Assembly: GCA_965263375.1 (NCBI GenBank)
Contig: OZ253669.1
Location: 1,054,001-1,118,000 of the forward strand
DNA: 64,000 bases
Direction of reading: 5' to 3'
Source of the DNA: JAJFFW01 sp965263375
GTDB taxonomy: Bacteria; Pseudomonadota; Alphaproteobacteria; Caulobacterales; Parvularculaceae
The notes under the pieces are model-generated. The model searched no databases, was not told the DNA's origin, and saw nothing but the letters and a program-made list of their open reading frames with translations. Shown piece after piece: positions 25,029 through 34,435 of this stretch; the stretch's first letter is position 1, and every line of letters begins with the position of its first letter. Made by a program: the position numbers and the translations under genes.

Positions 25029-25338
25029 TGTTCAATTCCTTGCTTCGCAATTGCTGATAAATGTTTTCCGCCAGGCCAAAGCCGCCTTGGTCGGCTAGAC
25101 TTGTGGCGACTTCCTCTATCATCAAGCTTGCAAAAGCTTCGCCGCCAAATCCGCTTTCGGAACTTATCGCCTCACTTAAGCCGCCATGTTTCAACATTTG
25201 CGCTACAAACGCGGCTTCAAATTCTTTTGCTCGCTGCTTTATGAGCTCATCACGTTCTGGCGATAAAGCGTTAGCGGATTGTTGGTTTATAGGCGCGAGG
25301 GGCGCGCTAATCGATGCTTTCGCAAGCGGGTCCGTCAT
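25018..25338 (-). CDS. flgJ: FlgJ-like rod-binding protein without muramidase domain
   Basis: A 106-aa protein matching only the N-terminal rod-binding domain of FlgJ: KQRAKEFEAAFVAQMLKHGGLSEAI, then FGGEAFASLMIEEVATSLADQGGFGLAENIYQQL. In enteric bacteria FlgJ is about 310 aa with a C-terminal muramidase. Here, as in other alphaproteobacteria, only the scaffold part exists, and a separate transglycosylase gene (17677-18432) can supply the hydrolase. It is divergent from fliK. Confidence 0.88.
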   Translation of the reverse strand: MTDPLAKASISAPLAPINQQSANALSPERDELIKQRAKEFEAAFVAQMLKHGGLSEAISSESGFGGEAFASLMIEEVATSLADQGGFGLAENIYQQLRSKELNNGE

Positions 25339-25443
25339 TTTTTACGCCTTTCAAAAAGCTTGAGTAGATCATTAAAATTCAAACGAATGGTAACCTTTTG
25401 CCGTCATATTAGACCGATAAAATTTTAAGAAAGGTTTTTACCG

Positions 25444-26787
25444 GTGGAATTTTTGCGAGCTCAAAACTCAGCGCTTGATCTTATTAGCGGCGGTAACACA
25501 AATTCTAGCGTTTCGAGCGCCTCCTTTAAGGGTGAACAATCACAAACCGCAAAAGATTTTTCCAAGGAGTATGATCGTTACGATCAAAACGACCGACGTG
25601 CGAACTCTACTTCATCTTCACAGAAGAGTAATGAGAAACCGGCTTCAAGCAATGCAAATGAGTCCCAAAGGGCAAACGAAAGTAATGAAAAGCCAGCAGA
25701 AGAGACCACAGATGCCAAACAAGATGCATCTGAAAGTGTTGATGGAAAGGAAAAGTCTGAACTAGGCGAAACGGCTAATGCTTCACAGCATAACGCCGAA
25801 GAACAAGCGCCAGAGATTAGTATTGATCCAGTACATTTATTATCCACCGATTTGATCACGAAGCTAGAGTTAATAGAGGCTCAGCTTCCTAAGCTAGGAG
25901 CCGTTGGTGGTTTCATGCAGCTTTTACCCGGCGGCCTACAACATACAATTGATTTTGATAAGTTACTGCAGGTTGAGCAAACTCATGATGAGTTGATAGA
26001 TATGAGCGTCCTGGATAAAGGCAAAGACCTTGTCGTCCCGGGAACCATCAAAAATCTAACAGAACTTCCAACGCAAATCGTAAGTCCATTTATGGGGCTG
26101 CCTGGTATCGACCTGGAAGGTTTGTCACCTGATAGTTTTGCTCAGCTAGATTTAGACGAGCTTGAGATTGATTTAAGGCCCATAATGCCTACAAATGCTG
26201 TGCGTGTTGAGGCAAATGCTTCGTTCACCCCGCTTATAAGTGGACTTGGTGATATAAAAGACATCATCGCCAACTTTGAAGCATTTGATGAAAATTCAAT
26301 GCCACTTAGCGAGGGTGCGCGTTTCGGTGATATGAGAAGTGACGCCGTGCGGCCGAGGTTAGATTTTGTTGCTGGCCTTCAACAAACTGGCGGTGTGGAT
26401 GCGGCGCGACAGGTCGTAGCCGCAATTAGAGCAAATGCAACTGGTGGCGCCATTGAAGTGCGCCTTGATCCACCGGAATTGGGACAGGTAAAAATTTCCT
26501 TTCAAATGGAGCGCACGGATATAGTCGCTGCGGTTGTGAACACCGAAAAAACAGACACCATGGATATTATGCGCCGGCATGCGGATGAGTTAACCCAAGC
26601 CTTGGAAATGGCTGGCTTTGGAGGGGTAGACTTACAATTTCAATCTCAAGGTGGCGATGGTCAATCTTCAAATAACGAAGATACTCGTTTTGGAGAACAG
26701 GAGCTTTGGGGAGGGGATTCGCAAATTCCCGGAGAAATAATCTACTTATCTATGCGCACTGATAACCGCCTTGATCGATTGGTTTAA
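25444..26787 (+). CDS. fliK: flagellar hook-length control protein FliK
   Basis: A 447-aa protein. Its N-terminal ~130 residues are low-complexity (Ser, Asn, Glu, Lys), as expected for an exported molecular ruler. The C-terminal domain (~315-415) matches the FliK/Flg_hook switch domain: GGAIEVRLDPPELGQVKISFQME, then MRRHADELTQALEMAGF. It measures hook length and triggers FlhB to switch substrate. It begins at GTG 25444 with AGAAAGG upstream. flgD follows after 21 bases. Confidence 0.88.
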   Translation: MEFLRAQNSALDLISGGNTNSSVSSASFKGEQSQTAKDFSKEYDRYDQNDRRANSTSSSQKSNEKPASSNANESQRANESNEKPAEETTDAKQDASESVDGKEKSELGETANASQHNAEEQAPEISIDPVHLLSTDLITKLELIEAQLPKLGAVGGFMQLLPGGLQHTIDFDKLLQVEQTHDELIDMSVLDKGKDLVVPGTIKNLTELPTQIVSPFMGLPGIDLEGLSPDSFAQLDLDELEIDLRPIMPTNAVRVEANASFTPLISGLGDIKDIIANFEAFDENSMPLSEGARFGDMRSDAVRPRLDFVAGLQQTGGVDAARQVVAAIRANATGGAIEVRLDPPELGQVKISFQMERTDIVAAVVNTEKTDTMDIMRRHADELTQALEMAGFGGVDLQFQSQGGDGQSSNNEDTRFGEQELWGGDSQIPGEIIYLSMRTDNRLDRLV

Positions 26788-26808
26788 GAATAAAGAAAGT
26801 ATCAAGCT

Positions 26809-27597
26809 ATGATTAACACCGATAATACGGCTGCTAGCTCATCGTCTTCTCCACTAAGTGGTGCTGGTGGCACGTCATCTGCCAAAGAATCGGAAAATAG
26901 TTTTAATACAGATTTTCAAAGCTTTCTCACGCTTTTAACAGCGCAGCTACGTAATCAAGATCCGCTTACGCCCATGGATTCAACGCAATTTGTTGAGCAA
27001 TTGGCGAGCTTCTCAGGCTTAGAACAACAAATTGAAACTAATAAGCTTCTTGAAGAAATGGTGGGCGCTTCAGGTGTTTCTGAGTTAGAGAACGCCACCC
27101 AGTGGATTGGTAAAGAAGTTGATGCGCCCAGCGGGGAAGTCACCTTTTTAGGCGAACCAATCGAAATGAGAATTCCCGCTAGTGAGAAGGGAGCCCCAAG
27201 TGAGATTGTAATGCGTAATAGTACGACTGGGGCGATTGTCCATCAAGCGTCGCTAGCTGAAGGACAAACATCTCATATTTTTGACGGTAAGCGTGAAGAC
27301 GGAACTTTTCTGCCAAACGGTAAGTATGAAGTCACTATCAACTATGTGAACGATGATGGCGACATTAGCTCACAAGACCCGATTATAAACGCAAAAGTAA
27401 ATGAGGCGCGTCTTATCGAGGGGTCCTTAAAGTTAGTGCTTGATAATGGTGCGCTAATCGATACCGCTTCAATAAAAGCGGTTCGTGAGCCTGCTGCTTC
27501 CTTGCCAATCGAGGAAGAAAGTGTCGTAGAAAATGATGAAGCTGGCGAGGAAACAGCGGTTGAGCAAGATACTGACAATCCTGATGTTGCTGCGTAG
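26809..27597 (+). CDS. flgD: flagellar hook assembly cap protein FlgD
   Basis: A 262-aa protein with the FlgD N-terminal motif FLTLLTAQLRNQDPLTPMDSTQFVEQLASFSGLEQQI, followed by the beta-rich domain (GEVTFLGEPIEMRIPAS) and an acidic C-terminal tail (EEESVVENDEAGEETAVEQD). It caps the growing hook and is needed for FlgE polymerisation. It is paired with fliK in one rightward unit. Confidence 0.93.
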   Translation: MINTDNTAASSSSSPLSGAGGTSSAKESENSFNTDFQSFLTLLTAQLRNQDPLTPMDSTQFVEQLASFSGLEQQIETNKLLEEMVGASGVSELENATQWIGKEVDAPSGEVTFLGEPIEMRIPASEKGAPSEIVMRNSTTGAIVHQASLAEGQTSHIFDGKREDGTFLPNGKYEVTINYVNDDGDISSQDPIINAKVNEARLIEGSLKLVLDNGALIDTASIKAVREPAASLPIEEESVVENDEAGEETAVEQDTDNPDVAA

Positions 27598-27647
27598 TCG
27601 TATCGCAGTCTCGCACTTATTTAACCCGATACATTCTTTATGAAATG

Positions 27648-27667
27648 AACCAGCATGGGGGCTGGTT
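27648..27667. terminator. hairpin between convergent flgD and fliL
   Basis: AACCAGC and GCTGGTT form a perfect 7-bp stem around ATGGGG. The T-run is weak (TGTGTT), so this is a possible, not certain, terminator for flgD. Confidence 0.45.
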
Positions 27668-27718
27668 TGTGTTATATTAGCGTTGGTATATGCGATAAAT
27701 GGTGCGTGAAAAGAAACA

Positions 27719-28351
27719 TTACAGTTTTTGACGCGCAATATTTAAAATAAGAATACTCTGGGCGTCCTCTCCGATCACTGACTGAGCTGCTGTTAATAGC
27801 TCAGACCGCACATTGTTGAGGTTTTCTTCGGTCAAGATCTTTGATCCGAACGCTCCGCCATTTGACAGCCGAAATAATGCCTTCAATAAGACATCCCGTA
27901 ATTTAGGCTCTAAATTATATGCGCTTGATGCGCCGCTTGGAGAAGATTCTATGTTGATATCAAGAACAACAACAAAGCCGGGGCCATCAGCATTGATGAC
28001 AGGGACAATAAATTGGCGGCTAAATTTAATAAAGCTTGCTGGGTTGCCGTAAGCTTCTTCCCCTTCGTAATCTTTATCTTTTCCCTTGTCTTTTTTCTTT
28101 TTATCTTTTTTATCACCCTTCTTAGCTTTGTCTTTCTTTTTATCCTTTTTCTTGTCTTTATCCTTCTTTTTATCTTTATCTTTTTTCTTGTCTTTGTCGC
28201 CCTTATCCTTTTTGCCTTCGTCTTTTGTTTTGTCGCCTTCTTCGGCGGTTGCGGCAACCGGTTCCGGCGCTGGTCTCATGGTTAGGCCAGCATAAGCGCC
28301 GCCTGATACCGCGATCACTTGCAAGACAATAGGGAGGATTTTATCGATCAT
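27719..28351 (-). CDS. fliL: FliL-family protein with a Lys/Asp-rich linker
   Basis: A 210-aa protein: one N-terminal membrane helix (~residues 5-22), an extreme low-complexity linker of mostly Lys and Asp (residues ~38-97, KKDKDKKKD-type repeats), then a FliL-like periplasmic domain (FIKFSRQFIVPVIN, then EPKLRDVLLKALFRLSNGGAF). FliL rings surround the stator and stabilise MotAB. A second FliL is encoded at 35858. The linker is uninterrupted in frame, so it is not a sequencing slip. The gene is last in the flgF-flgG-flgA-flgH unit, 2 bases after flgH. Confidence 0.8.
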   Translation of the reverse strand: MIDKILPIVLQVIAVSGGAYAGLTMRPAPEPVAATAEEGDKTKDEGKKDKGDKDKKKDKDKKKDKDKKKDKKKDKAKKGDKKDKKKKDKGKDKDYEGEEAYGNPASFIKFSRQFIVPVINADGPGFVVVLDINIESSPSGASSAYNLEPKLRDVLLKALFRLSNGGAFGSKILTEENLNNVRSELLTAAQSVIGEDAQSILILNIARQKL

Positions 28352-28353
28352 AA

Positions 28354-29109
28354 TTAAAAAGGTAAAATGCTGTCTAGGGCGCGTTGGCCGTAACGTGGTT
28401 CTTGAACTGCTGAAATTGTTCCGCGGCCGCCATATAGAATGCGTGCGTCCGCAATTTTTTCATAGGTAATCGTATTGCGACGAGAAATGTCCTCGCGCCG
28501 TATTATGCCCGCCACTTGTAAGTCACGCAGCTCATGATTGACACGGACTTCTTGGCTGCCAGCTACGACCATATGGCCATTGGGTAAAACATTGACGACC
28601 GTCGCCGCGATTTGCAGCGCGATCTTTTCTTCTCGTGTGATAGCGCCATCGCCGCTGCTTGATGAATTTGAGCTCGCGTCAATGGCCGGATCTAAGGTTG
28701 CATCGCCTGGCAACACCCGAGAGGCGAGGCTAGGTAAACCAAAGAATGACGGTACAGATACGCCTTCATTTGCATCGCGGCTTCGGTTCGTCTGATTACG
28801 CATTTCCGCTTGATCATCAATTTCAATAACAATCGTCACAATATCGCCAACGCCGTTTGCACGGCGGTCTCCGAAAAGGGAGCTGGGGCCAGACCGCCAA
28901 AGCGAACCCGATGCGACGTCCTCTTCGCGGGCAGGTGCAGATGTATGCGCCAACGCGATACGATTTGTTGCCGTTGGGGGCAGGGCGTAACGCGGCGCCC
29001 CAGGTGCGCTGATCGCAGGCCCTTGGCCAAGCGGGTCGACACGGCCAGCACAGGATGCGCTCAAAAGAGCAAAACCAATAATGGCGAATTTCGTCGTTTT
29101 TAATTTCAT
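28354..29109 (-). CDS. flgH: flagellar L-ring lipoprotein FlgH
   Basis: A 251-aa outer-membrane lipoprotein. The lipobox LLSASC places the lipidated Cys at residue 20. Family motifs are SLWRSGPSSLFGDRRANGVGDIVTIVIEID and the later VLPNGHMVVAGSQEVRVNHELRDLQVAGIIRREDI. It forms the bushing through the outer membrane, so the organism has one. Its ATG overlaps the flgA stop by one base. Confidence 0.96.
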   Translation of the reverse strand: MKLKTTKFAIIGFALLSASCAGRVDPLGQGPAISAPGAPRYALPPTATNRIALAHTSAPAREEDVASGSLWRSGPSSLFGDRRANGVGDIVTIVIEIDDQAEMRNQTNRSRDANEGVSVPSFFGLPSLASRVLPGDATLDPAIDASSNSSSSGDGAITREEKIALQIAATVVNVLPNGHMVVAGSQEVRVNHELRDLQVAGIIRREDISRRNTITYEKIADARILYGGRGTISAVQEPRYGQRALDSILPF

Positions 29110-29528
29110 TATTGCGCCCTTACGTGGTTCGCGGCGATAATCTCTGCTGTGACGGTCCGTTTAGATTGTAAATTAAGAACACGAATGCGCTCTCCTTTCC
29201 CGCCCTCATCAAGTGCTTGAGCTTCGACTTCAATCAACATAGGCCCTTTTTTATAAGTCATCGTTATAATCGCGTTTCTATGAATAAGCCGTGGACGCCG
29301 GATATCTATCTCGCTAATTGTCTTGCCTTTATAAAGGTTTCGTTCTGCCTCTTTTCCGATCATTGCTGCGGCTCGGCGTAAACCGCCAGGAGTTTGAGGG
29401 GTAACAAGGTGTGCAGCCGAAATTTTTTCACCGGCGCGTAAACTGCGCGCAACGATGATTTCTTCCGCGGCGGCCTGCGCCGTCGCGAATGTTAGCGTAA
29501 TAAGAAAAAGGGCAAGAAAACGTTTCAT
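29109..29528 (-). CDS. flgA: P-ring assembly chaperone FlgA
   Basis: A 139-aa secreted protein: signal peptide ~1-20 (FLALFLITLTFATAQAAA) followed by the SAF-like domain (VARSLRAGEKISAAHLVT) and the FlgA end (GERIRVLNLQSKRTVTAEIIAANHVRA). It guides FlgI polymerisation in the periplasm. It lies between flgG and flgH, the standard alphaproteobacterial order. Confidence 0.93.
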   Translation of the reverse strand: MKRFLALFLITLTFATAQAAAEEIIVARSLRAGEKISAAHLVTPQTPGGLRRAAAMIGKEAERNLYKGKTISEIDIRRPRLIHRNAIITMTYKKGPMLIEVEAQALDEGGKGERIRVLNLQSKRTVTAEIIAANHVRAQ

Positions 29529-29532
29529 AAAT

Positions 29533-30318
29533 CTATCGAATTTGCGATGCCGCGCCCATCATCTGATCAGCCGCAGAGATAACCTTTGAATTTAATTCGT
29601 ATCCGCGTTGAGCTTCAATCAATTCAGCAATTTGAGATACAACATCAACATTGGACTCTTCCAAATATCCTTGACGCAGCGTGCCGAGCCCATTTGTTCC
29701 TGCTTGTCCGACAACGGGACCGCCAGATGCTTCTGTTTCGCGATAGAGCGTGCCGCCTAAAGGCTCTAAGCCCTTAGCATTGGGAAATTCAACAAGATTA
29801 ATGGTGCCCACCAATTGAGCTTGTGCAGAGTTTGCAACTTGGGCGTAAACCTCTCCTTGCGAATTAATAGTAATTGAGCGCGCGCCATTTGGGAGGGTAA
29901 TGTTATTTGCGAGTGGATAACCCTCACTGTTAACCATTAATCCTTCGGCCGTGCGTTTAAATGCGCCAGCACGTGTATAGGCGGCTTCGCCAGTGGGCAG
30001 AGTGATTTCAAAAAAGCCGCGTCCTTCAATCGATAAATCAAGATCCCCGCCGGTCTCTTTCAGGGAGCCTTGCGACATTTCCATTGAGATCGCAGATGTG
30101 CGCACACCCAAGCCCAAATGAACGCCTTCAGGAACGACGGATCCGTCTGACGCGGAAGGCGCACCGGACGGCTTGGTCGTTTGATACATCAGGTCGGAAA
30201 ATTCAGCCCGCCGAGCCGCATAGGCCGTCGTGTTCATATTCGCTAAGTTATTGGAGATGGTTTCAACGCGGGTCTGTTGCGCATCCATACCAGTCGCAGC
30301 AATACTTAATGCACGCAT
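29533..30318 (-). CDS. flgG: flagellar distal rod protein FlgG
   Basis: A 261-aa rod protein. It has the N-terminus MRALSIAATGMDAQQTRVETISNNLANMNTTAYAARRAEF and the C-terminal QGYLEESNVDVVSQIAELIEAQRGYELNSKVISAADQMM. FlgG builds the distal rod that runs through the P and L rings. The length is typical (about 260). It is preceded by flgF. Confidence 0.96.
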   Translation of the reverse strand: MRALSIAATGMDAQQTRVETISNNLANMNTTAYAARRAEFSDLMYQTTKPSGAPSASDGSVVPEGVHLGLGVRTSAISMEMSQGSLKETGGDLDLSIEGRGFFEITLPTGEAAYTRAGAFKRTAEGLMVNSEGYPLANNITLPNGARSITINSQGEVYAQVANSAQAQLVGTINLVEFPNAKGLEPLGGTLYRETEASGGPVVGQAGTNGLGTLRQGYLEESNVDVVSQIAELIEAQRGYELNSKVISAADQMMGAASQIR

Positions 30319-30347
30319 GATTTATTCTCCTTCACTAGTCCTACTTC

Positions 30348-31061
30348 TTATTCCGTCATTTTACGGATTGTATCTTTTATTCGGTCGTCTTCTTGTTGGA
30401 GCATGCGCTGCCCCATTTCATAGGTGCGCTGAACCTCAATCAAATGGGCGATTTCAGTAACAGCATTGACATTTGAACCTTCAACAGCGCCCTGTAAAAG
30501 GCGCGCATCAGTCGCTGGCTCGTAACCTTCTTCAGTGGAAAAGACATTGTCGCCCTCGCGAGTTAAGCTCGCCCGATTGGTTGTGACCATGCCGATTTGG
30601 CCGATCGCTTGTCCATCAGCGCTTAAAGTGCCGTCTGCCGAAGCCGTTATGGCGCTTGTTCCAGCTGGAATAGCTAATGCGCCGCCGCCATTGTTCAATA
30701 CACGGAAGCCTTCTTGCGTTGAAAGCTCGCCTTGGCCGTTTAAGGTGAATGAACCAGCGCGGGTTAACCGCTCGCCATTGGGGGTTTCAACAAGGAAAAA
30801 CGCGTCACCTTCGATTGCAAAGTCAAGTTTGTTATCGGTGACAGTAACTTCCCCTTGGCTTAAATCGATGATGTGGCGGTTCATCACCGCCATGGAAAGG
30901 CTGGGGTCTTCCATGTCGAGAGCTTTAATATGCTCTGAAAAAGAAGTGGCTTCACGGCGATAGCCCGCCGTGTTTACGTTCGCAATGTTATTCGCGATTA
31001 TGTTGAGCTGTTTAAATAACCCAGACTGACGGGTGAGGGCGACATAGCTAGCGTTATCCAT
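30348..31061 (-). CDS. flgF: flagellar proximal rod protein FlgF
   Basis: A 237-aa rod protein: LNIIANNIANVNTAGYRREATSF near the N-terminus and VEGSNVNAVTEIAHLIEVQRTYEMGQRMLQ at the end. It sits between FlgB/C and FlgG in the rod. It is 8 bases into the end of the upstream 809-aa gene, so translation is probably coupled. Confidence 0.94.
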   Translation of the reverse strand: MDNASYVALTRQSGLFKQLNIIANNIANVNTAGYRREATSFSEHIKALDMEDPSLSMAVMNRHIIDLSQGEVTVTDNKLDFAIEGDAFFLVETPNGERLTRAGSFTLNGQGELSTQEGFRVLNNGGGALAIPAGTSAITASADGTLSADGQAIGQIGMVTTNRASLTREGDNVFSTEEGYEPATDARLLQGAVEGSNVNAVTEIAHLIEVQRTYEMGQRMLQQEDDRIKDTIRKMTE

Positions 31062-33483
31062 TGCGCAGCGCCTCCTTGATCATTTGCAACTCGTCACGCG
31101 CTTCTTGGGCTGCAATTTGGCCTTGGTTTAAAACCGATCCTGTTGGTTGATCAGCAAACAGTGCTTTAACGCCATTTAGCGCCGTACTATCTTCTTTCGT
31201 TAAAACAGCTTCAACAATTGCTGGGGGCTTTTCAGCGCCGGTCATATATGAGGAAAGGGCGTATTGAATGGCGGTTTTTTCACCAATTAAAACGGGATTT
31301 AATGCGGCAAAAGCGCGGTTAGCGCTTTGCCAATCACCGGCGCGCCAAGCCGCTTGCGCCATAAGAACGGCTTTTTTATCCGATTCTGGTAAAGCCGTCG
31401 CCGCGGCGAGGGCGGCGTAGTTTCGTTCAAGCTGAAGGTTCGCTTTAACTAATAACTCTGCAAACGCTGGTTGATCGGCATATGCTGATGCAGTTGATAG
31501 CGTTCTGTCTGGAACATCTGCTTTTAGGGCTGCTTGTGCTTTTTGTAAGGAGTAGTCAGCGTTGCCTTGATACGGATTATGGTGAAGCACCTTAAACGCT
31601 ACATTCGGCAGCCCGATTTCCATAGCTGTAACTGCTACCGTTTTGCGAAAGGCTGCATCATCATCGGGCGTATCGACAAAGGAGCGATGGCGCAAATATG
31701 CCGATACTGCGGAAATCTTTTTGTTTTGCTTATCATGGCGTAGGGAGTTGGCGATGAGTTCGCGAGATTTCTCAAGCGCCTTTTGCGCGTATGCCTCATC
31801 CTTTTTTGCAAGGCTGCGCAGCATTAAAATTGCCGCCTCTAATTCCCCTTCATTCGCCCAAGCAACCGCTTCTAGGAACTGTGCTTTAGAGCTGGTTTCA
31901 GAACCGCGAGTGGTCGTGGCAACTGCGCCGATATCATCATAAAACCCTTCGTGGGGTTCCTCGCCGTTCGCATATTGTTCCGCGAGCGCCACAAGTGCGT
32001 CTTTCGATGCTTCATTGTCTTTGCCAGCAATGCTCAACAGGGTTTCACGCGAAGAGACGCCATCGCCCTCATGAGCTTGCAATTGAGCCTGCACGAAGGT
32101 GAGGTCAGGTGAGAATACTTCTGAAACATCTGCGGCAAAATCGAAAAAACGTTGCGCCTGTTCCCAATCGCCTGCTTCCACCATTTTTCTGGCGATCCGT
32201 GTTGCGATCAATGCTTGCAAGCGTTTTGGTAAGGTTTTTACAGCGTCGCCGGATTGGCGGGCAGGGCCCACCGCGTCTTCTGGAGTATTTGCGGCCGCTT
32301 GCCAAAGGGCGTGAGAATTTTTGCAGTCGATGGCGCTGAGTAAAGGGCCACCTTTAGGCAAGGTCGTTTCAGCAAGCGCGCGCGCCATATCGGCGCGAAT
32401 GGTGCGACCGGCGCCATGATCAGATAGTATTGCAAGGGCCTCTTCGCCAAAGCCGATTGATAAAAATCCATCCGCCAATTGCTCGGCTAAGGCGCGCTGT
32501 CCGTCATAATCTGCATGGGCAAGTTCGGTTTGCACTTCAGATATTGCAACAAGCGGCTCGTCCTCAAAAGGCTTGCCATTGATTTTGAAAGCTTGCTCAG
32601 GATAGCACTCGCCTGGTTTGATTCTTCTTGCTGTCTTCTTTTGCTTACCGCCTGGCAATAACAAGTGATCGGAAAGTTCGTCAGCGGCTTTTTTGTCGTC
32701 CTTGGCGCTGGCTACTTCTTCATATAGCGGAATTTTATCTTTCGCATCATCGCGAATGTTGATCAAACCTTCTTTTGCGGCTTGGCGAAGCAGGTCGAGC
32801 ATGCGGTTATGCGCCCGCTCAACTGATAAGAGGTCTTCTTTTTCGTTGTCAGCTTTATCGATCGATATTTCATTGATCGCTGGTTTAGGCTTATCGATTT
32901 TTTTCGGTTCTAAGTTTGAGGGCTCTGTTGATGTCAATGCAGCGGTGATTGCATCAGCGGGCTTTGAAGCTGGTTCAGGGGCCTTTGGTTTTGGCGTCTG
33001 CGCTGGCGTTTGCGTTGGCGTTTGCACTGGCGACTGCGCTGTCGACTGTGCGACTTTCGTGGCGGTTGTGTTCTTTGGAGCGACATCATTGTCATAAATA
33101 TCGATAACTATTTTGCCGTTTGAAAGATTTTTGCTCAGGACTTCGCAATCACAAGTCAAAGTTAATGATACAAGCGTCCCGTTTTCATTAGGGCGTGCGC
33201 TTGCATTGAGGACACGATGTGCTTTGCGTCGTTCCAACAAATCAGCCAAGTTTATGTCTGATATATTTGTATCAAGAGAAATTTTTATCTGTCGGCCTTG
33301 CTGTGTAATAGAAGTATTTTTTGCGTTTGCGGATAATACAACGCGTGAGTATGCACCGTGCTCGCCGGCTGATACCAATACTGTCTCAGCGCCATAGGCA
33401 GATGAGAAAGATCCCACACAAACAGGAATAGCGGCCCATAGAAGGGCCGCAATTTTAGGGGATGTTGAAAATAGATTACGCAT
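31054..33483 (-). CDS. large periplasmic TPR-type flagellar accessory protein
   Basis: An 809-aa protein with a signal peptide (residues ~10-30, IAALLWAAIPVCVGSFSSAYG). It then has a beta-rich segment (~residues 33-135) resembling an AMIN-like domain (YSRVVLSANAKNTSITQQGRQIKISLD), a proline/lysine/threonine-rich linker (~135-190), and a long helical region built of Ala-rich repeats that look like degenerate TPR units. I do not recognise a named homologue. Its place between motA (1-base overlap) and flgF (8-base overlap) makes a motor or rod role in the periplasm very likely, possibly anchoring stators to peptidoglycan, as MotC/MotF-type proteins do elsewhere. The function is inferred from context. 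Confidence 0.7.
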   Translation of the reverse strand: MRNLFSTSPKIAALLWAAIPVCVGSFSSAYGAETVLVSAGEHGAYSRVVLSANAKNTSITQQGRQIKISLDTNISDINLADLLERRKAHRVLNASARPNENGTLVSLTLTCDCEVLSKNLSNGKIVIDIYDNDVAPKNTTATKVAQSTAQSPVQTPTQTPAQTPKPKAPEPASKPADAITAALTSTEPSNLEPKKIDKPKPAINEISIDKADNEKEDLLSVERAHNRMLDLLRQAAKEGLINIRDDAKDKIPLYEEVASAKDDKKAADELSDHLLLPGGKQKKTARRIKPGECYPEQAFKINGKPFEDEPLVAISEVQTELAHADYDGQRALAEQLADGFLSIGFGEEALAILSDHGAGRTIRADMARALAETTLPKGGPLLSAIDCKNSHALWQAAANTPEDAVGPARQSGDAVKTLPKRLQALIATRIARKMVEAGDWEQAQRFFDFAADVSEVFSPDLTFVQAQLQAHEGDGVSSRETLLSIAGKDNEASKDALVALAEQYANGEEPHEGFYDDIGAVATTTRGSETSSKAQFLEAVAWANEGELEAAILMLRSLAKKDEAYAQKALEKSRELIANSLRHDKQNKKISAVSAYLRHRSFVDTPDDDAAFRKTVAVTAMEIGLPNVAFKVLHHNPYQGNADYSLQKAQAALKADVPDRTLSTASAYADQPAFAELLVKANLQLERNYAALAAATALPESDKKAVLMAQAAWRAGDWQSANRAFAALNPVLIGEKTAIQYALSSYMTGAEKPPAIVEAVLTKEDSTALNGVKALFADQPTGSVLNQGQIAAQEARDELQMIKEALRNG

Positions 33484-34349
33484 TACGCAGCCTGTTTCAT
33501 TTCCTTCAACGCCTCTTCCATATCGTTGAAGGATGGCCGGACCCCGCGGGGGGCGCTGCGCCGAGCGACCTCAACACAAATTTGTGGCGTGTGTTTGTTT
33601 AGACTTGCGACCAACGCTTCACGGATCATATTATAAAAGGCGTGATCAGCATCATTGATCGCTTTGACTTTCGCAGCGAAGGGGCCAACCAGCGCGTAGG
33701 CCAAGAAAACGCCAAGAAACGTTCCAACCAAGGCGCCGCCGATCATACCGCCAAGAACCTCCGGTGGCTGATCAATCGACGCCATGGTTTTGATAACACC
33801 CAAAACCGCAGCAACAATGCCAAGCGCAGGCAAGGCGTCAGCCATATTTTGAAGCGCATGGGAGCCATGTTGACTGTCGTGATGAAGAGATTCAAGTTGC
33901 TTTTCGAGCAGTTCTTCAACCTGATGCACATCGTCAAAGTTCATTATCATTGAGCGAATTGTTTCGCAGATTAGTTCAACAGCAGCGCCGTCTTTTGATA
34001 TTTTTGGAAAATTATTGAAAATCGCCGACTCGGCTGGGTTTTCAATATGTTGTTCTATTTCTACCGGACTTTCTTTGGCTATTCGGATCAATTCAAACAT
34101 CAGGCACAATAAGTCCTGATAGTCTTTCTTTTTCCATTTTGATCCGGCGAACACTTTTGCTATATCACCGCCCGTGTGAGTGATAACGTGCATGTCGTTA
34201 CTGACGAAGAAGGCCCCTACGGCGGCGCCGCCGATCATCATCATCTCAAAGGGGAGGGATTTTAAGATAATTCCCATCTTACCGCCGGCTAGCGTATAGC
34301 CGCCGAATACCATTACCATTGTAATGACGATTCCAATGATCGAGACCAT
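33483..34349 (-). CDS. motA: flagellar stator protein MotA
   Basis: A 288-aa inner-membrane proton-channel subunit. It has membrane helices near residues 1-20 and 32-50, and a late pair with the conserved MADALPALGIVAAVLGVIKTM and GALVGTFLGVFLAYALVGPFA. The cytoplasmic loop between them contacts FliG. It works with MotB, encoded apart at 46507. It is translationally adjacent to the 809-aa gene. Confidence 0.95.
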   Translation of the reverse strand: MVSIIGIVITMVMVFGGYTLAGGKMGIILKSLPFEMMMIGGAAVGAFFVSNDMHVITHTGGDIAKVFAGSKWKKKDYQDLLCLMFELIRIAKESPVEIEQHIENPAESAIFNNFPKISKDGAAVELICETIRSMIMNFDDVHQVEELLEKQLESLHHDSQHGSHALQNMADALPALGIVAAVLGVIKTMASIDQPPEVLGGMIGGALVGTFLGVFLAYALVGPFAAKVKAINDADHAFYNMIREALVASLNKHTPQICVEVARRSAPRGVRPSFNDMEEALKEMKQAA

Positions 34350-34435
34350 ATTGTAAACTCAGTCTTCCACGGATTAAAAAACACCTAAAGAACAGATTAA
34401 AGCTGTTGGTTTAATATTAGGTGAATGGGAAGGTT

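Noticed and set aside
28013..28285. Phe/Ile-rich frame antisense to the Lys/Asp linker
   Set aside because: It is the complement of the AAA/GAC-rich linker of the FliL copy, a shadow of biased codons.
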